The position numbers were made by a program, and so were the translations under genes. Positions 43,737-51,764 of a stretch of DNA of 64,000 nucleotides are shown here, in pieces. Origin of the DNA: Planctomycetaceae bacterium (lineage in GTDB: Bacteria; Planctomycetota; Planctomycetia; Pirellulales; UBA1268); NCBI GenBank assembly GCA_005789975.1, contig SXWC01000132.1:6267-70266 (forward strand). Reading direction: 5' to 3'. The notes below the pieces were generated by a model. It was not told where the DNA came from and ran no database searches. It worked only from the letters and a program-made list of their open reading frames with translations. Positions within the stretch are counted from its first letter, which is position 1; each line of letters begins with the position of its first letter.

Positions 43737-44237
43737 ATGTCGACGGATGGAAAAAAACTTTGGCATCTCGCGAGGGACGGCGAGAAGTTTGGTCCGTACA
43801 CGTCACAGCAACTATCCGAGTTGGGCAAGGACGGCCGCATCACTGGAGACATGGTGGTGTGGCGCGAAGGGATGGGCGAATGGCTGCCTGTATCAAAGGT
43901 CAAGGGATTGCAGTTGACGCCTGTCGCTCCTGCGCCGCCTCCGGCGCCCTCTTCGCCTGCTATCACAGTGGCTGTCTCGCCTGCTCCTCGCGCTGCTCCA
44001 ATGCCGGTGACAGGCCACGTCACGATTGAAAAGACAAGAAAGTCACTCAAGGCCCAGCAGTTACTGGGCTTATTGAGTATCGCGATCGGCCTATTACTTC
44101 TTTGCATTGGGGCGTCTTTGGCAGAGCCAGGTAGTAAAAGCACAAGCTCACTCATACCGGCTGGTTCACTGCTGTTTGTGGGTGGGCTCGCATGGCGGAT
44201 CATTACTGGCGTTCGAATCTGGTGGCACCACGGGTAA
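43737..44237 (+). CDS. GYF-2 domain membrane protein (possible cargo)
   Basis: 166 residues. Residues 5-55 form a GYF_2 domain: WHLARDGEKFGPYTSQQLSE, GRITGDMVVWREGMGEWLPV. A Pro-rich linker (60-90) and two hydrophobic helices (about 108-127 and 140-158) follow. GYF_2 domains are common in planctomycete and other bacterial membrane proteins of unknown role. GAGGAG lies 9 bases before the ATG. Its orientation opposes the rest of the element's block and its base composition looks less GC-biased, so it may be a cargo gene. Confidence 0.7.
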   Translation: MSTDGKKLWHLARDGEKFGPYTSQQLSELGKDGRITGDMVVWREGMGEWLPVSKVKGLQLTPVAPAPPPAPSSPAITVAVSPAPRAAPMPVTGHVTIEKTRKSLKAQQLLGLLSIAIGLLLLCIGASLAEPGSKSTSSLIPAGSLLFVGGLAWRIITGVRIWWHHG

Positions 44238-44289
44238 GAAAATGCGTGGTGGGCGATGCGAGGTCCGCGAAGTGGGGCTTGCGCAACCC

Positions 44290-44676
44290 TCATGGCATTG
44301 GGACTCCGTACCAGACGGTGAACTTCCGGAGCCGTCCGCAGGCGATGCAGTCGCGGCGGACTGATTGCCCATCGTGGATCTTCTGGTCGACGGTCTCCGT
44401 CGAGCGGCACCGATCGCATCGGTCGGCGCCGGCCGGCAGCGGGAGCTGATCGGTGTCGGCGCTCTTCGCCGGCCAGATCGGGGTGTCGGCCCAGAGCGGC
44501 CGCCCGCGGGTGAGCGAACCGATCAACTCATCGCGGTGATCGGCGAGCGTTTGCCAGACGGACTCCGGCAGCTCGACATCGACATCCACCCGGACACGGC
44601 CGTCGACGAGCCGGAGTCGGCCGCCGGCGGCGTCGACGGCCGCCATAGCTTCGAGGAGATTGCCCGTGGTGCTCAC
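44290..44676 (-). CDS. TubC-N-like / zinc-ribbon protein beside the primase
   Basis: 128 residues. The first 50 residues (NLLEAMAAVDAAGGRLRLVD, then LADHRDELIGSL) fit the small TubC-N-type fold often found next to mobile-element primases and helicases. CDRC and CIACG near 87-113 form a zinc ribbon. The GTG at 44676 overlaps the stop of the primase gene (GTGA), so translation is coupled. Probably an accessory to replication. Confidence 0.58.
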   Translation of the reverse strand: MSTTGNLLEAMAAVDAAGGRLRLVDGRVRVDVDVELPESVWQTLADHRDELIGSLTRGRPLWADTPIWPAKSADTDQLPLPAGADRCDRCRSTETVDQKIHDGQSVRRDCIACGRLRKFTVWYGVPMP

Positions 44677-46907
44677 AGCGTCCTCCCGTGGTTCGACGAC
44701 GGGGCGGCTCGCCCTGGCAGGGAGTCGGCTGCAGCGGCCACGGCCGGGGGAAAGGGCGATAAGGGTGAAAAGGTGTCGGCGTCGCCGGCATGCGGGCTTT
44801 TTACCCTTTCAGCCTTTTCGCCCGCGGTGGTCCCCGCGGTGCGGCCAGTTGCCCGTGGGCTCCAGATCTCCCTGGGGCGCCCAGCAGTGTCGATCCGCTC
44901 CGACTGGACGATCCCGGTGGCGGCGGCTTGTTCGAGGACGGCGACGAACCGCGTGGCCTGCATGCTTTTCGCCGTGGTCCGATGGAGTGTCGATCGGCTG
45001 ATTCCGGGTGTCGCGCGGATCGCTTCAATCACCCTGGCGACGAGCGGGTCCTCGTATCCGCCGAACAGCATCCGGACCGTTCCGTCGGCGTACTGCCAGA
45101 GGGCGAGGGCGGCGGCGAGATCCTCGGCGTCGACAACGTCGTTCTCCCGGCAGAGTGCCGCGAGCATCGACAGCCGGAGCAGCTGCGGCTCCGCTCGCCC
45201 CAGGATCGCCCCGACGACCCCGCCGGCATGGATCTCGGCGCGGCGGTAATACTCGGCTTCCCAGAGTCGATCGGCGGCCGGCGTCCGTCGAATCCTGCCG
45301 ACGTTCCGGGCGTGCGTCACGACGGACCGGACGTGATCCTGGAGATCGCCCAGGTCCTCGAAGTCCCCGCCATGCGGACGGAGCCGCGCTCGCTTCGACG
45401 CGATCCACAGGAACCGATTCCACGATCCGCCGTAGACGTCGGAGTCGGTCTGGAGCTTCGACAGCTCCTCCGGCGTGACATGGGACACGATCGAGATATG
45501 CGGCTCGGTCGCCGTCCGCCGACTGTTCTTCGACATAGTCGCCAGATCGACTCCGTCCCAGGCTTCTCGCATCGTTTGAAAGAGCGTCGAGCGTTCCGAT
45601 CGTCCGGCCCGCATGGTCCCCGCGAGCTCCTGGATCTCGCACAGGAGCCGCTTGTCCTCGACCCCGGGCTCGACGAGGACGTTCTCCGGCTCGCCCGTCT
45701 TCTTGTTGACCATCACGCGATAGACGTCGTCGCGGACGCGGTCGATCAGGCCCTCGCCGCTGACCAGATTCGGGGTGCGGCACCATCGGACCCAGTCGGC
45801 ATCGACGTCTCGCATGATCCGGCGGACGATCCCCATGGACGTGCCCTTCCGCCCTTCGGACGTTCCGCCGACGATCGACACGAACAGGTTGAGCCCGTGC
45901 CGTGTCCCATCGACGACGGCATGCGGGCCGCGTCCGATCACGTTGCCCAGCGCCGTCAGGAACGTCGTGGCGATGGCGACCGGGTCGGCTTCCGTCTCGA
46001 GCTCGACTCGCCGCAGGAGATCGCCGACGACCCCGTGGTCGAGCATCGCCTGCGGTCGCATCGGCCACGACCGGACGCGGAGCGGGATCGCCTCCAGGTC
46101 TGCGTCGAACTCGTCGCCGGCGGCGAGGGGCTCCGGCTCCGGCTTCGACGACTCGCGGCCGGCGATCGACGCGAGGACGTCTCGCAGCTCGTCGAGCTCC
46201 ATCGGCGGGCGGCATCGGCCGGCCCATGCGATCGCGTCCGTGAGGACCGCGGCGGGGGGCGTCCCCTTGGCAAGCTCGCATCCGGCGAGTCGGGCGGCCT
46301 CGCGGTTGCGTGTTCCCTCGCCGGCCCCGGGGTGATCGCGGAACGCGGTCGCCTCGACCGTGAGCTCGTCGGCCATGGTCGTCGTCCTGGCCGGCTGGCG
46401 GGTCGTCACGCGCTCGACGAGCCACATGGGCGCGTCGGCGATCGGCGAGTGGCTGGTGAACGTGTAGCGGCCCTCCGGCCGAACGCTCGGCGGGACGACG
46501 GAGTAGCCGCCGTCCCCGCGCACGTCGATCCCGGGGAGGATGCCGATCGAGCTCGGGATCGACACGCCGGGCGGAATGGTGAAAAGGTGTTGCCGTCCGC
46601 CTCGCGGGGTCCGGAACGTCAGCGTGTCCGGCAGCTCGCCGTGTTGCTGTTCGAGATCCATGACACTCGCGGCCCCGGGCTCGCCGTCAACGTCCAGAGA
46701 CCAGATCCCGGACACGCCCCCCATGGCGACGCCGACATTCAGGAACGGCTTTCCTTCCCACCAGATCCGGATGGCGGACTCGTCGGTCGTCGCGTCGAGG
46801 AACCCGTTCGCGGTCCGCGGCGTTTTCTTGCCCGCGGCCACCGGGAAGACACGCCAGCCCCGGGCGGCATAGTCGAGCGCGGCGGGGAGCATCATGTTCT
46901 CGGGCAT
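44673..46907 (-). CDS. Bifunctional primase-polymerase / DUF3987-like helicase
   Basis: 744 residues. The N-terminal 170 residues are a Prim-Pol domain: ALDYAARGWRVFPVAAGKKTP, WSLDVDGEPGAASV (catalytic DxD) and the FRTPRGGRQHLF strand. From about 250 the DUF3987-like ATPase begins, with Walker-A-like SIVGGTSEGRKGTS and a later helical region. A C-terminal tail (650-744) has an HTH-like block (TPGISRSTLHRTTAKSM) and a disordered tail. Such proteins prime and unwind plasmid or phage-satellite origins. It is the replication core of the element. Start ATG 46907. Confidence 0.82.
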   Translation of the reverse strand: MPENMMLPAALDYAARGWRVFPVAAGKKTPRTANGFLDATTDESAIRIWWEGKPFLNVGVAMGGVSGIWSLDVDGEPGAASVMDLEQQHGELPDTLTFRTPRGGRQHLFTIPPGVSIPSSIGILPGIDVRGDGGYSVVPPSVRPEGRYTFTSHSPIADAPMWLVERVTTRQPARTTTMADELTVEATAFRDHPGAGEGTRNREAARLAGCELAKGTPPAAVLTDAIAWAGRCRPPMELDELRDVLASIAGRESSKPEPEPLAAGDEFDADLEAIPLRVRSWPMRPQAMLDHGVVGDLLRRVELETEADPVAIATTFLTALGNVIGRGPHAVVDGTRHGLNLFVSIVGGTSEGRKGTSMGIVRRIMRDVDADWVRWCRTPNLVSGEGLIDRVRDDVYRVMVNKKTGEPENVLVEPGVEDKRLLCEIQELAGTMRAGRSERSTLFQTMREAWDGVDLATMSKNSRRTATEPHISIVSHVTPEELSKLQTDSDVYGGSWNRFLWIASKRARLRPHGGDFEDLGDLQDHVRSVVTHARNVGRIRRTPAADRLWEAEYYRRAEIHAGGVVGAILGRAEPQLLRLSMLAALCRENDVVDAEDLAAALALWQYADGTVRMLFGGYEDPLVARVIEAIRATPGISRSTLHRTTAKSMQATRFVAVLEQAAATGIVQSERIDTAGRPREIWSPRATGRTAGTTAGEKAERVKSPHAGDADTFSPLSPFPPAVAAAADSLPGRAAPSSNHGRTL

Positions 46908-47001
46908 GTTCGTGGTCCTGGTGGCGATTGGGATGGACGACCGTTGCCGGCGAGGGCGGGCGACGCGACACCAGCGCCGGCCCCGCCCCCGCCGACGCGG
47001 G

Positions 47002-47358
47002 TCAGAGCGGGATCGCGGTCTCGACGCGAGTGCCGCTGCCGGACTTGGTCGCTGCGACTTGGATCAGGAAGTGCTTTCCGATGCAGTCGCGGACGCTGGC
47101 CTTCTGTCCGCCGGCGAGGGTTTGCCCCGTCATGGCGGCGATCAACTTGCCGGCCGCGTTGCCGGTGGTCGGCTTCGGGCTCGTCGTCCGGCTGGCGATC
47201 ACGCCGGCCTGCGGGCCGTCGACGACCTTCCATCGCCAGCGGAGACCGTCGCCGTACTCCTCGTGCGTCGTCTGCTCGACGCCGACGAACTCCGCTTTGT
47301 AGTTGCCTGCGGGCGGTCCTCCGCCTTGCGAGACCTCGAACTCACAAATGTCGCCCAT
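47002..47358 (-). CDS. Hypothetical protein, single-strand-binding-like
   Basis: 118 residues, mostly beta: GNYKAEFVGVEQTTHEEYGD then GLRWRWKVVDGPQAGV, then GKHFLIQVAATKSGSGTRV. The order resembles the OB-like DUF669 family of phage single-strand-binding proteins, which usually sit beside the primase, as here. AAGGAG lies 8 bases before the ATG. The OB assignment is inference. Confidence 0.58.
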   Translation of the reverse strand: MGDICEFEVSQGGGPPAGNYKAEFVGVEQTTHEEYGDGLRWRWKVVDGPQAGVIASRTTSPKPTTGNAAGKLIAAMTGQTLAGGQKASVRDCIGKHFLIQVAATKSGSGTRVETAIPL

Positions 47359-47456
47359 AGGTAGGGCTCCTTGATCGCCGGCTTTCTTGTTGCAGCGGTG
47401 CGGCGACGCCGCTGCCGTGATCCGGCCGAACGACCGGATTGTGATCGTGGTGGTGG

Positions 47457-47678
47457 TCAGTCGTCCCCGGCGTGATGCTCGACGAACGCGATGAGGTCAG
47501 CGCCTTTCACGAACCAGCGCTTCCCGTATCGCATGGCGCGGAGACCGGCTCGACGCGCGGCTCGCCAGCCGGACGGTCGCCAGCCCATGCGGGCGGCGAG
47601 CTCGTCACTGCGGTAGAGTCGCGCGGGGTCGATCGCGGTATCGGGAACGCTGCGGCGGACGTCGGTCGGGATCGGCAT
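47457..47678 (-). CDS. Excisionase/AlpA-like helix-turn-helix protein
   Basis: 73 residues. ARLYRSDELAARMGWRPSGW followed by RAARRAGLRAMRYGKRWFVKG is the MerR/excisionase-type winged HTH: a helix-turn-helix then a beta-hairpin with the basic GKRWF wing. Small proteins of this kind direct excision (Xis) or activate satellite genes (AlpA). AGGAG lies 9 bases upstream of the ATG. It sits upstream of the SSB-like gene, in the usual position for an early regulator. Confidence 0.68.
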   Translation of the reverse strand: MPIPTDVRRSVPDTAIDPARLYRSDELAARMGWRPSGWRAARRAGLRAMRYGKRWFVKGADLIAFVEHHAGDD

Positions 47679-47768
47679 GGCATGGGCTCCTGGGGGCGAC
47701 GGTGAACGGAGCCCGTCGCGCCGCCCCGCGAAGGGGAACGGAGAAGGCGCGACGGGTAGCGAACGCGG

Positions 47769-48293
47769 TCAGCGGGGATCGCGCTCGGGGGACATGGCGA
47801 CAAGGGCCTGGAGGAAGACGTCGCGAGCCAGCGAGAGGACGGAGAGCGTCGCGTCCTCGTCGGGGTGGTCGTCGCCGGCGTAGCTGGCGAGCGACTCGCA
47901 GGCGTCGATCAGATCGGACTCGTACGACGCCGCGACACCTTGCCGCTCGTCTTCGACCGCCCGCATGGCGGTGTGCATCAGCGTGGCAAGCAGGTGGCGA
48001 AACTGGCAGAGCCGACACGCCCCGCGTCTTCCCTCGACCCTGGCGAAATCCCGCGAGACGCGGGCGTGTATTGCCTGGAGCGACACGGCGGCGAGGTGAG
48101 CGTCCGCCGTTGTGGAGTCGCCGCCGATACCGATCTTCGTCCGGGCCTTGGCGAGCTCGTTGCCCAGCTCGAACACACCGCCGAAGTCATGCCCCTGGGC
48201 AATCGCTTCGGCGACTCGCTGCGTCCCTTCAAGTTTGCCGGCGTAGCTCGGATGGTCTCCGCCGCAGCTGCGGCAGGTCGTGGTGACGATCAT
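47769..48293 (-). CDS. Hypothetical island protein with paired cysteines
   Basis: 174 residues. CRSCG near the start and CRLCQFRHLLATLMH near 100 suggest a zinc-binding pair, and the rest is helical. No recognised family. AGGAG lies about 9 bases before the ATG at 48293, so the longer frame is not needed. It is one of the early genes of the leftward block. Confidence 0.55.
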   Translation of the reverse strand: MIVTTTCRSCGGDHPSYAGKLEGTQRVAEAIAQGHDFGGVFELGNELAKARTKIGIGGDSTTADAHLAAVSLQAIHARVSRDFARVEGRRGACRLCQFRHLLATLMHTAMRAVEDERQGVAASYESDLIDACESLASYAGDDHPDEDATLSVLSLARDVFLQALVAMSPERDPR

Positions 48294-48425
48294 TCGCGTG
48301 ACTCCTGTGAGCAATCGGACGAGCGGTGTGCTCGTGTCGATGCGAGAAGTGTCCGCGAGTTGCCGAAAGAAAAAACGTCGCAAAGGGCGCGAATGGGTGT
48401 CGGTTCGCGCCAGAAATAGGCGCGC

Positions 48426-49175
48426 CTATTTTGCGGCGACGGACTGCGCGGCCGCGATCCCGGCTTGGGCGAGCCATAGGCCGCCATCGCGTCCCAGCTT
48501 GCTTTCGATCAGACCATTCGGCTTTAGGTCGTGCTCGATCGCGCGGCGTACCTTTTCGATTGTCAGCCGGGACTCGTCGACGATGTATTCACGAGTCACC
48601 CTATCCTCTTCCCGGATCGCGTTGTGCTCCAGGAGTAACGAAAGTATTCGACGACCGTTTGCAGTTTGCGCTGCCGGCACGATGGCGGGCTTTCCGCCCT
48701 TTTCACCTTCTCGCCCAGCGTCCGACCTCACGTCGATGGTCGTCGGCGGGCGTTCCCGCCGCGAGGACGCGGATGGGACGGACGAGGACCGGACGACGTC
48801 GTGATCCCTGTCCGGTCGAGGATCCCGGGGGCCGACGGCGAGTAGCTCGCCCAGTAGCTCGCGGATCCGATCGCGGTCGCGGATCCACGGCTTGATGTTG
48901 CCCTCGCCGTGACACTTAACGGCTTGCGCGGCCAGTTGGGCTACGCGGTCAACCTTTACCCAGGTCGAGACCCAGGATCTTCCATGCGTCCGACATGCTT
49001 CGCGCACGCCCGCGGCGAGGGCGTGCATGCCTGCGGCCTTGTCGAGCGATCGACACCGCGTTGCGTGACGCGGCTCAGAGTTGTCGCCGAATAGCTCGGC
49101 GTCGAAGTCCATGCCGGCGATCAGGCTCTCGACGGCATCCAAAAACACGCCCAGGCGGGCGGCGACATTGTCCAT
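48426..49175 (-). CDS. Hypothetical island protein with C-terminal winged-helix-like segment
   Basis: 249 residues. The N-terminal half is helical and Cys-poor; a disordered SSSVPSASSRRERPPTT linker follows, and the last 70 residues (RRILSLLLEHNAIREEDRVT, YIVDESRLTIEKVRRAI, GGLWLAQAG) look like a winged helix. A strong GGAGGAG precedes the ATG at 49175. A DNA-binding regulator of the element is likely but unproven. Confidence 0.58.
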   Translation of the reverse strand: MDNVAARLGVFLDAVESLIAGMDFDAELFGDNSEPRHATRCRSLDKAAGMHALAAGVREACRTHGRSWVSTWVKVDRVAQLAAQAVKCHGEGNIKPWIRDRDRIRELLGELLAVGPRDPRPDRDHDVVRSSSVPSASSRRERPPTTIDVRSDAGREGEKGGKPAIVPAAQTANGRRILSLLLEHNAIREEDRVTREYIVDESRLTIEKVRRAIEHDLKPNGLIESKLGRDGGLWLAQAGIAAAQSVAAK

Positions 49176-49254
49176 GGTTCTCCTCCATGAGTTGCCGGGT
49201 GGCCAGCCAGCGCCGCGAGGAGGAGATCGCGACGCCGGCCAGCCATGCCGGGGA

Positions 49255-50040
49255 TCAGCCGCGCCCGGGTGCCGGATACGTTGACGGAGCCGGGCTGCGA
49301 GTCAACGGCGAGCGTCGAGGGGATGGTGGCCATTCCGGCAGGCGATCGGGCAGGAAGGGCTGGACGTCATCCAGGTCGCCGACACGCTCGAGCTCGGCTG
49401 CGAGCCGGAGGACGCGGTCCCAGACCTCCGGCCGGCGTAGCACGTCTTCAGTCACTCGCACGGCGTGCTCATATTCTCGACGAAACGGCAATAGCAAAGT
49501 CATCGCCCTTGCCGTGGTCAGATCGTCGCCGCGATTGGGGAGGATGTCCCACCAGTCGAGCTCGTCCTCGACGTCCTTACCAGAATGGATCGCGTCCGCC
49601 ACGGGGCCGGCCATGATGGCGCAGACATGTGCGCGGAGCTGCCGGCGCTGCTCGACGCCGAATTGCGACGCCCTCGAGATTTTCAACTCGGCGAGGTCGT
49701 GCTCGATCGTGCGGATCATGGCCGTGAATGTCTTTCGGTCTGCGGTGTAATCGCCGTCGTTGACGCTCCATTCGAGGCACAAGAGACACGGCGGATCAGA
49801 GGCAGAGCAGACGCCCCAGAGGTGCGTCAGGACCGCGCCCTTGCGGCCTAGGGTTGTCCACTCGGTCGCGTGCTCCGGAGCCACGGCGACGCGATCGACG
49901 AACGCGCCGCCCAGGGCGTAGACGACGGCGTGCGCGGCTTCGTGGATACACACTTCGCGCCGGCGCTCGGCGGTCAGGGCTGGCATCGTCATCGACGCCG
50001 TCGACAAGGGCAGGCAACTGGTCGTGCCATTCGCGGGCAT
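49255..50040 (-). CDS. HEAAH metallopeptidase-like protein (M41-like core)
   Basis: 261 residues. CIHEAAHAVVYALGG near residue 31 contains HEAAH, the zinc-binding motif of FtsH (M41)-like peptidases, but no AAA domain is present. A candidate third metal ligand lies further on, in the GPVADAIHSGKDVEDE region. A DLDDVQPF tail and a Pro-rich C-terminus follow. AAGGAG lies 8 bases before the ATG at 50040. It is the first gene of the leftward block. Such stand-alone peptidases can cleave regulators or tail proteins; the target is unknown. Confidence 0.68.
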   Translation of the reverse strand: MPANGTTSCLPLSTASMTMPALTAERRREVCIHEAAHAVVYALGGAFVDRVAVAPEHATEWTTLGRKGAVLTHLWGVCSASDPPCLLCLEWSVNDGDYTADRKTFTAMIRTIEHDLAELKISRASQFGVEQRRQLRAHVCAIMAGPVADAIHSGKDVEDELDWWDILPNRGDDLTTARAMTLLLPFRREYEHAVRVTEDVLRRPEVWDRVLRLAAELERVGDLDDVQPFLPDRLPEWPPSPRRSPLTRSPAPSTYPAPGRG

Positions 50041-50210
50041 AGGTAGACTCCTTTCTTTTCGCTTCCGATCCGCTGCCACTCCGGCAACGTTGGGCGGCGA
50101 GTCTATGGCAGGGGGCGCACGAGTCAATCGCCGATCTGGAGCTGAAAAAAGGCGCATATTTCCTGCCTTGGCCGGGGTGGTCGCGAGTCCGATTGCGATC
50201 TTTCGGCTTG

Positions 50211-50224
50211 CCGTTTGCAAACGG
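50211..50224. promoter_or_regulatory. 14-bp perfect palindrome overlapping a promoter (operator candidate)
   Basis: CCGTTTGCAAACGG is its own reverse complement and overlaps the putative -35 of the gene at 50304. A partial match, CCGTTTGCAG, occurs near 48653. Confidence 0.55.
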
Positions 50225-50242
50225 TCGGCCGGACGCTTTAAT
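50215..50242 (+). promoter_or_regulatory. Putative sigma-70-like promoter of the gene at 50304
   Basis: TTGCAA (50215-50220) and TTTAAT (50237-50242) are separated by 16 bases. The start codon lies about 60 bases further on, a normal leader length. The upstream flank is AT-poor, so strength is uncertain. Confidence 0.5.
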
Positions 50243-50303
50243 CCCTCATTGGCGGGATAGGAGTTCCGGCAGGCGTGAACGTCACAAAGGGGGAGGACTT
50301 TTC

Positions 50304-50891
50304 ATGAGTCGATTGGTTGTTTGTCTACTGGCGGGCTGCCTTTTGGGGACAGTCGGTGCCGCCGACGAGATTCGGCTTAAGACCGGAAACACGCTCAACG
50401 GCACGGTGACGAAATACGATAAGGGAAAGTTCACTGTCCTCGTTGACGGCAGCTCGCAGGAGATAAAGAACACTGCCGTCGATTCGATCACTTTTGGTGG
50501 GGGCGGTGCAGGCGTTGCGGCCGGTGATTTTCTTTCGCTAACCGACTGCGAGAAGGGGCGGGAAGGATTCCTCAGGCCAACGTTCACGGTTGAGTCGACC
50601 GACGGCGGGCGATTCATTGGCACTTACGATATTGTCGCCGAAGGGAGTGTCCGCGGCAGTCGAGCCGCGATCATTCAGGGCGTCGACACGAGCAGCCTCG
50701 TATCGGGCAACTCCGTCAAGTTGACCCAAAGGTTGCGGTGCGCTGGGACGGAGAAGCTCGCCGGCGGACAAACGGTCTACGTCTTCGAGCCGGTAGTACC
50801 GACCGACAATCAAGTCACCAAGGCTGAAGATTCGGCACTTTTGCGACCTGTTCCGGGGGGCGTGAACGTTCGAGACATTCGCGGTAGATGA
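50304..50891 (+). CDS. Exported beta-rich hypothetical protein (possible cargo)
   Basis: 195 residues. A signal peptide (LVVCLLAGCLLGTVGA, cleavage after about residue 19) precedes a short-strand pattern (EIRLKTGNTLNGTVTKY, KFTVLVDGSSQEI) resembling DUF-type SH3-like or surface-binding proteins, and a Gly-rich linker. GGGAGG lies 9 bases before the ATG. The gene is rightward, opposite to the main block, and has a lower GC content, so it looks like acquired cargo. No family is recognised. Confidence 0.62.
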   Translation: MSRLVVCLLAGCLLGTVGAADEIRLKTGNTLNGTVTKYDKGKFTVLVDGSSQEIKNTAVDSITFGGGGAGVAAGDFLSLTDCEKGREGFLRPTFTVESTDGGRFIGTYDIVAEGSVRGSRAAIIQGVDTSSLVSGNSVKLTQRLRCAGTEKLAGGQTVYVFEPVVPTDNQVTKAEDSALLRPVPGGVNVRDIRGR

Positions 50892-50951
50892 ATAGGCTAC
50901 GGGCGCTTCCGGGCCTTTTCCGTCGACCGCCATTCCCAGGGCGGGACGGGA

Positions 50952-51065
50952 TCATGGTCGGCCCATAGCCCCCGCCGGCCGGCGGGGGCGGGCCTTGGCG
51001 GGGGCGCGGTCCTCGCAGCCGACGAGCATGGCGACGAGGATCGGCAGGAGGACGACGGGACGCAT
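50952..51065 (-). CDS. Tiny putative lipoprotein
   Basis: 37 residues, with a basic start, VVLLPILVAML and a LVGC lipobox, then an Arg/Pro-rich tail. The ATG is at 51065. The larger frame around it runs through the antisense of the attR site and is spurious. Small lipoproteins of this type often escape annotation; translation cannot be confirmed. Confidence 0.38.
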   Translation of the reverse strand: MRPVVLLPILVAMLVGCEDRAPAKARPRRPAGAMGRP

Positions 51066-51095
51066 GGCCGGCAGCATACCGGCCCGCCGGGGGGT

Positions 51096-51115
51096 GTTGC
51101 GTGAACCGTTGCGTT
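51096..51115 (+). repeat. 20-bp repeat near attR (possible integrase arm site)
   Basis: Identical to 37574-37593 and in the same orientation, about 100 bases inside the attR core. It contains GTTGCGT twice, 12 bases apart. Confidence 0.6.
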
Positions 51116-51217
51116 CGCGACTCCGAAACCTTCTCGCCCGTGCGATCGTCGTCCCTGCGATCCGCGTGGCGCTCGGGAAACGCGAGGGGATCGGCAGTAG
51201 ACCGAAACGGTCGGCCC

Positions 51218-51264
51218 GATTTCTAATCCCAGGGTCGCTGGTTCGAGTCCAGCCGGGCGTACTG
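51218..51264 (+). other. attR: exact copy of the tRNA-Arg 3' half
   Basis: Identical over 47 bases to 37490-37536, i.e. anticodon loop to 3 bases past the tRNA end. The span attL-attR is 13.7 kb. Flanking bases differ on both sides, so this is the recombination core, not a longer duplication. Confidence 0.9.
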
Positions 51265-51323
51265 ACTACAGCCAACCAGCGGCGGAGCGAGGCCCGAAGG
51301 GATCGCGACGACCGAAAATAGCC

Positions 51324-51356
51324 CGCTGGTTCGAGTCCAGCCGGGCGTACTGACTA
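51324..51356 (+). other. Third, partial attachment site
   Basis: 33 bases match 51236-51268, i.e. the last part of attR plus four further bases (ACTA). It lies 88 bases after attR. The stretch between holds no gene and looks like a remnant of an earlier insertion or of a tandem att site. Confidence 0.75.
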
Positions 51357-51764
51357 ATGCGCGAGAGGGAGTTTCGTCGCCCCGGCATCAATCCTCACAA
51401 ATCCTCAAATCTCTGTCGGGCGAAGGGGGCTTCCCGGGACCGCATGCATCGGTCCCCCGTCCGCCTCACCCCGCCCCTGAACTTCGGGTCGGGACGGTTT
51501 GGCTGTGGAGGAGACTGCTTCGCGAAAGTCACCAGCACTCGGCTGGGTTCGCGATCCGAAGCAGAGGATGCCGCAGGGAAATAAGACCTGACAGGCCTTG
51601 GTTCCGGAGGTTTGTCCGTCGGCGTGTGCTATAAGACGGGTCCGCCAGGTGAGCAAACAGATTGAGCAGGAACTGCGGCGGCTCTCCGGTCATCAGGGGC
51701 GTTCCTTGGCTGACGCCGTTGAAGCAGCCCAGCGAAGTTCCATCGAGACAGAAGCGAGCCACTC
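51357..51764. other. Gene-free chromosomal stretch after the element
   Basis: About 400 bases with no supported gene. It is the native flank on the far side of the tRNA-Arg target. Nothing regular is seen apart from the first bases, which continue the att repeat. Confidence 0.45.

Noticed and set aside
43737..44237. GYF-2 gene as a defence effector
   Set aside because: The domain alone is common in membrane proteins; no defence partner or effector domain is present.
44790..47360. An 856-codon plus-strand open frame across the primase gene
   Set aside because: Antisense of the Prim-Pol/DUF3987 protein; composition is typical of a shadow frame and no motif is present.
37541..51264. Integrative conjugative element
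   Set aside because: No relaxase, coupling protein or type IV secretion gene is seen; the gene set points to a phage satellite instead.
50952..51275. A 107-codon minus frame beginning with a peptide containing TRTSDPGIRN
   Set aside because: That peptide is the well-known translation of the antisense of a tRNA 3' end, here attR; only its last 37 codons were kept as a weak lipoprotein candidate.
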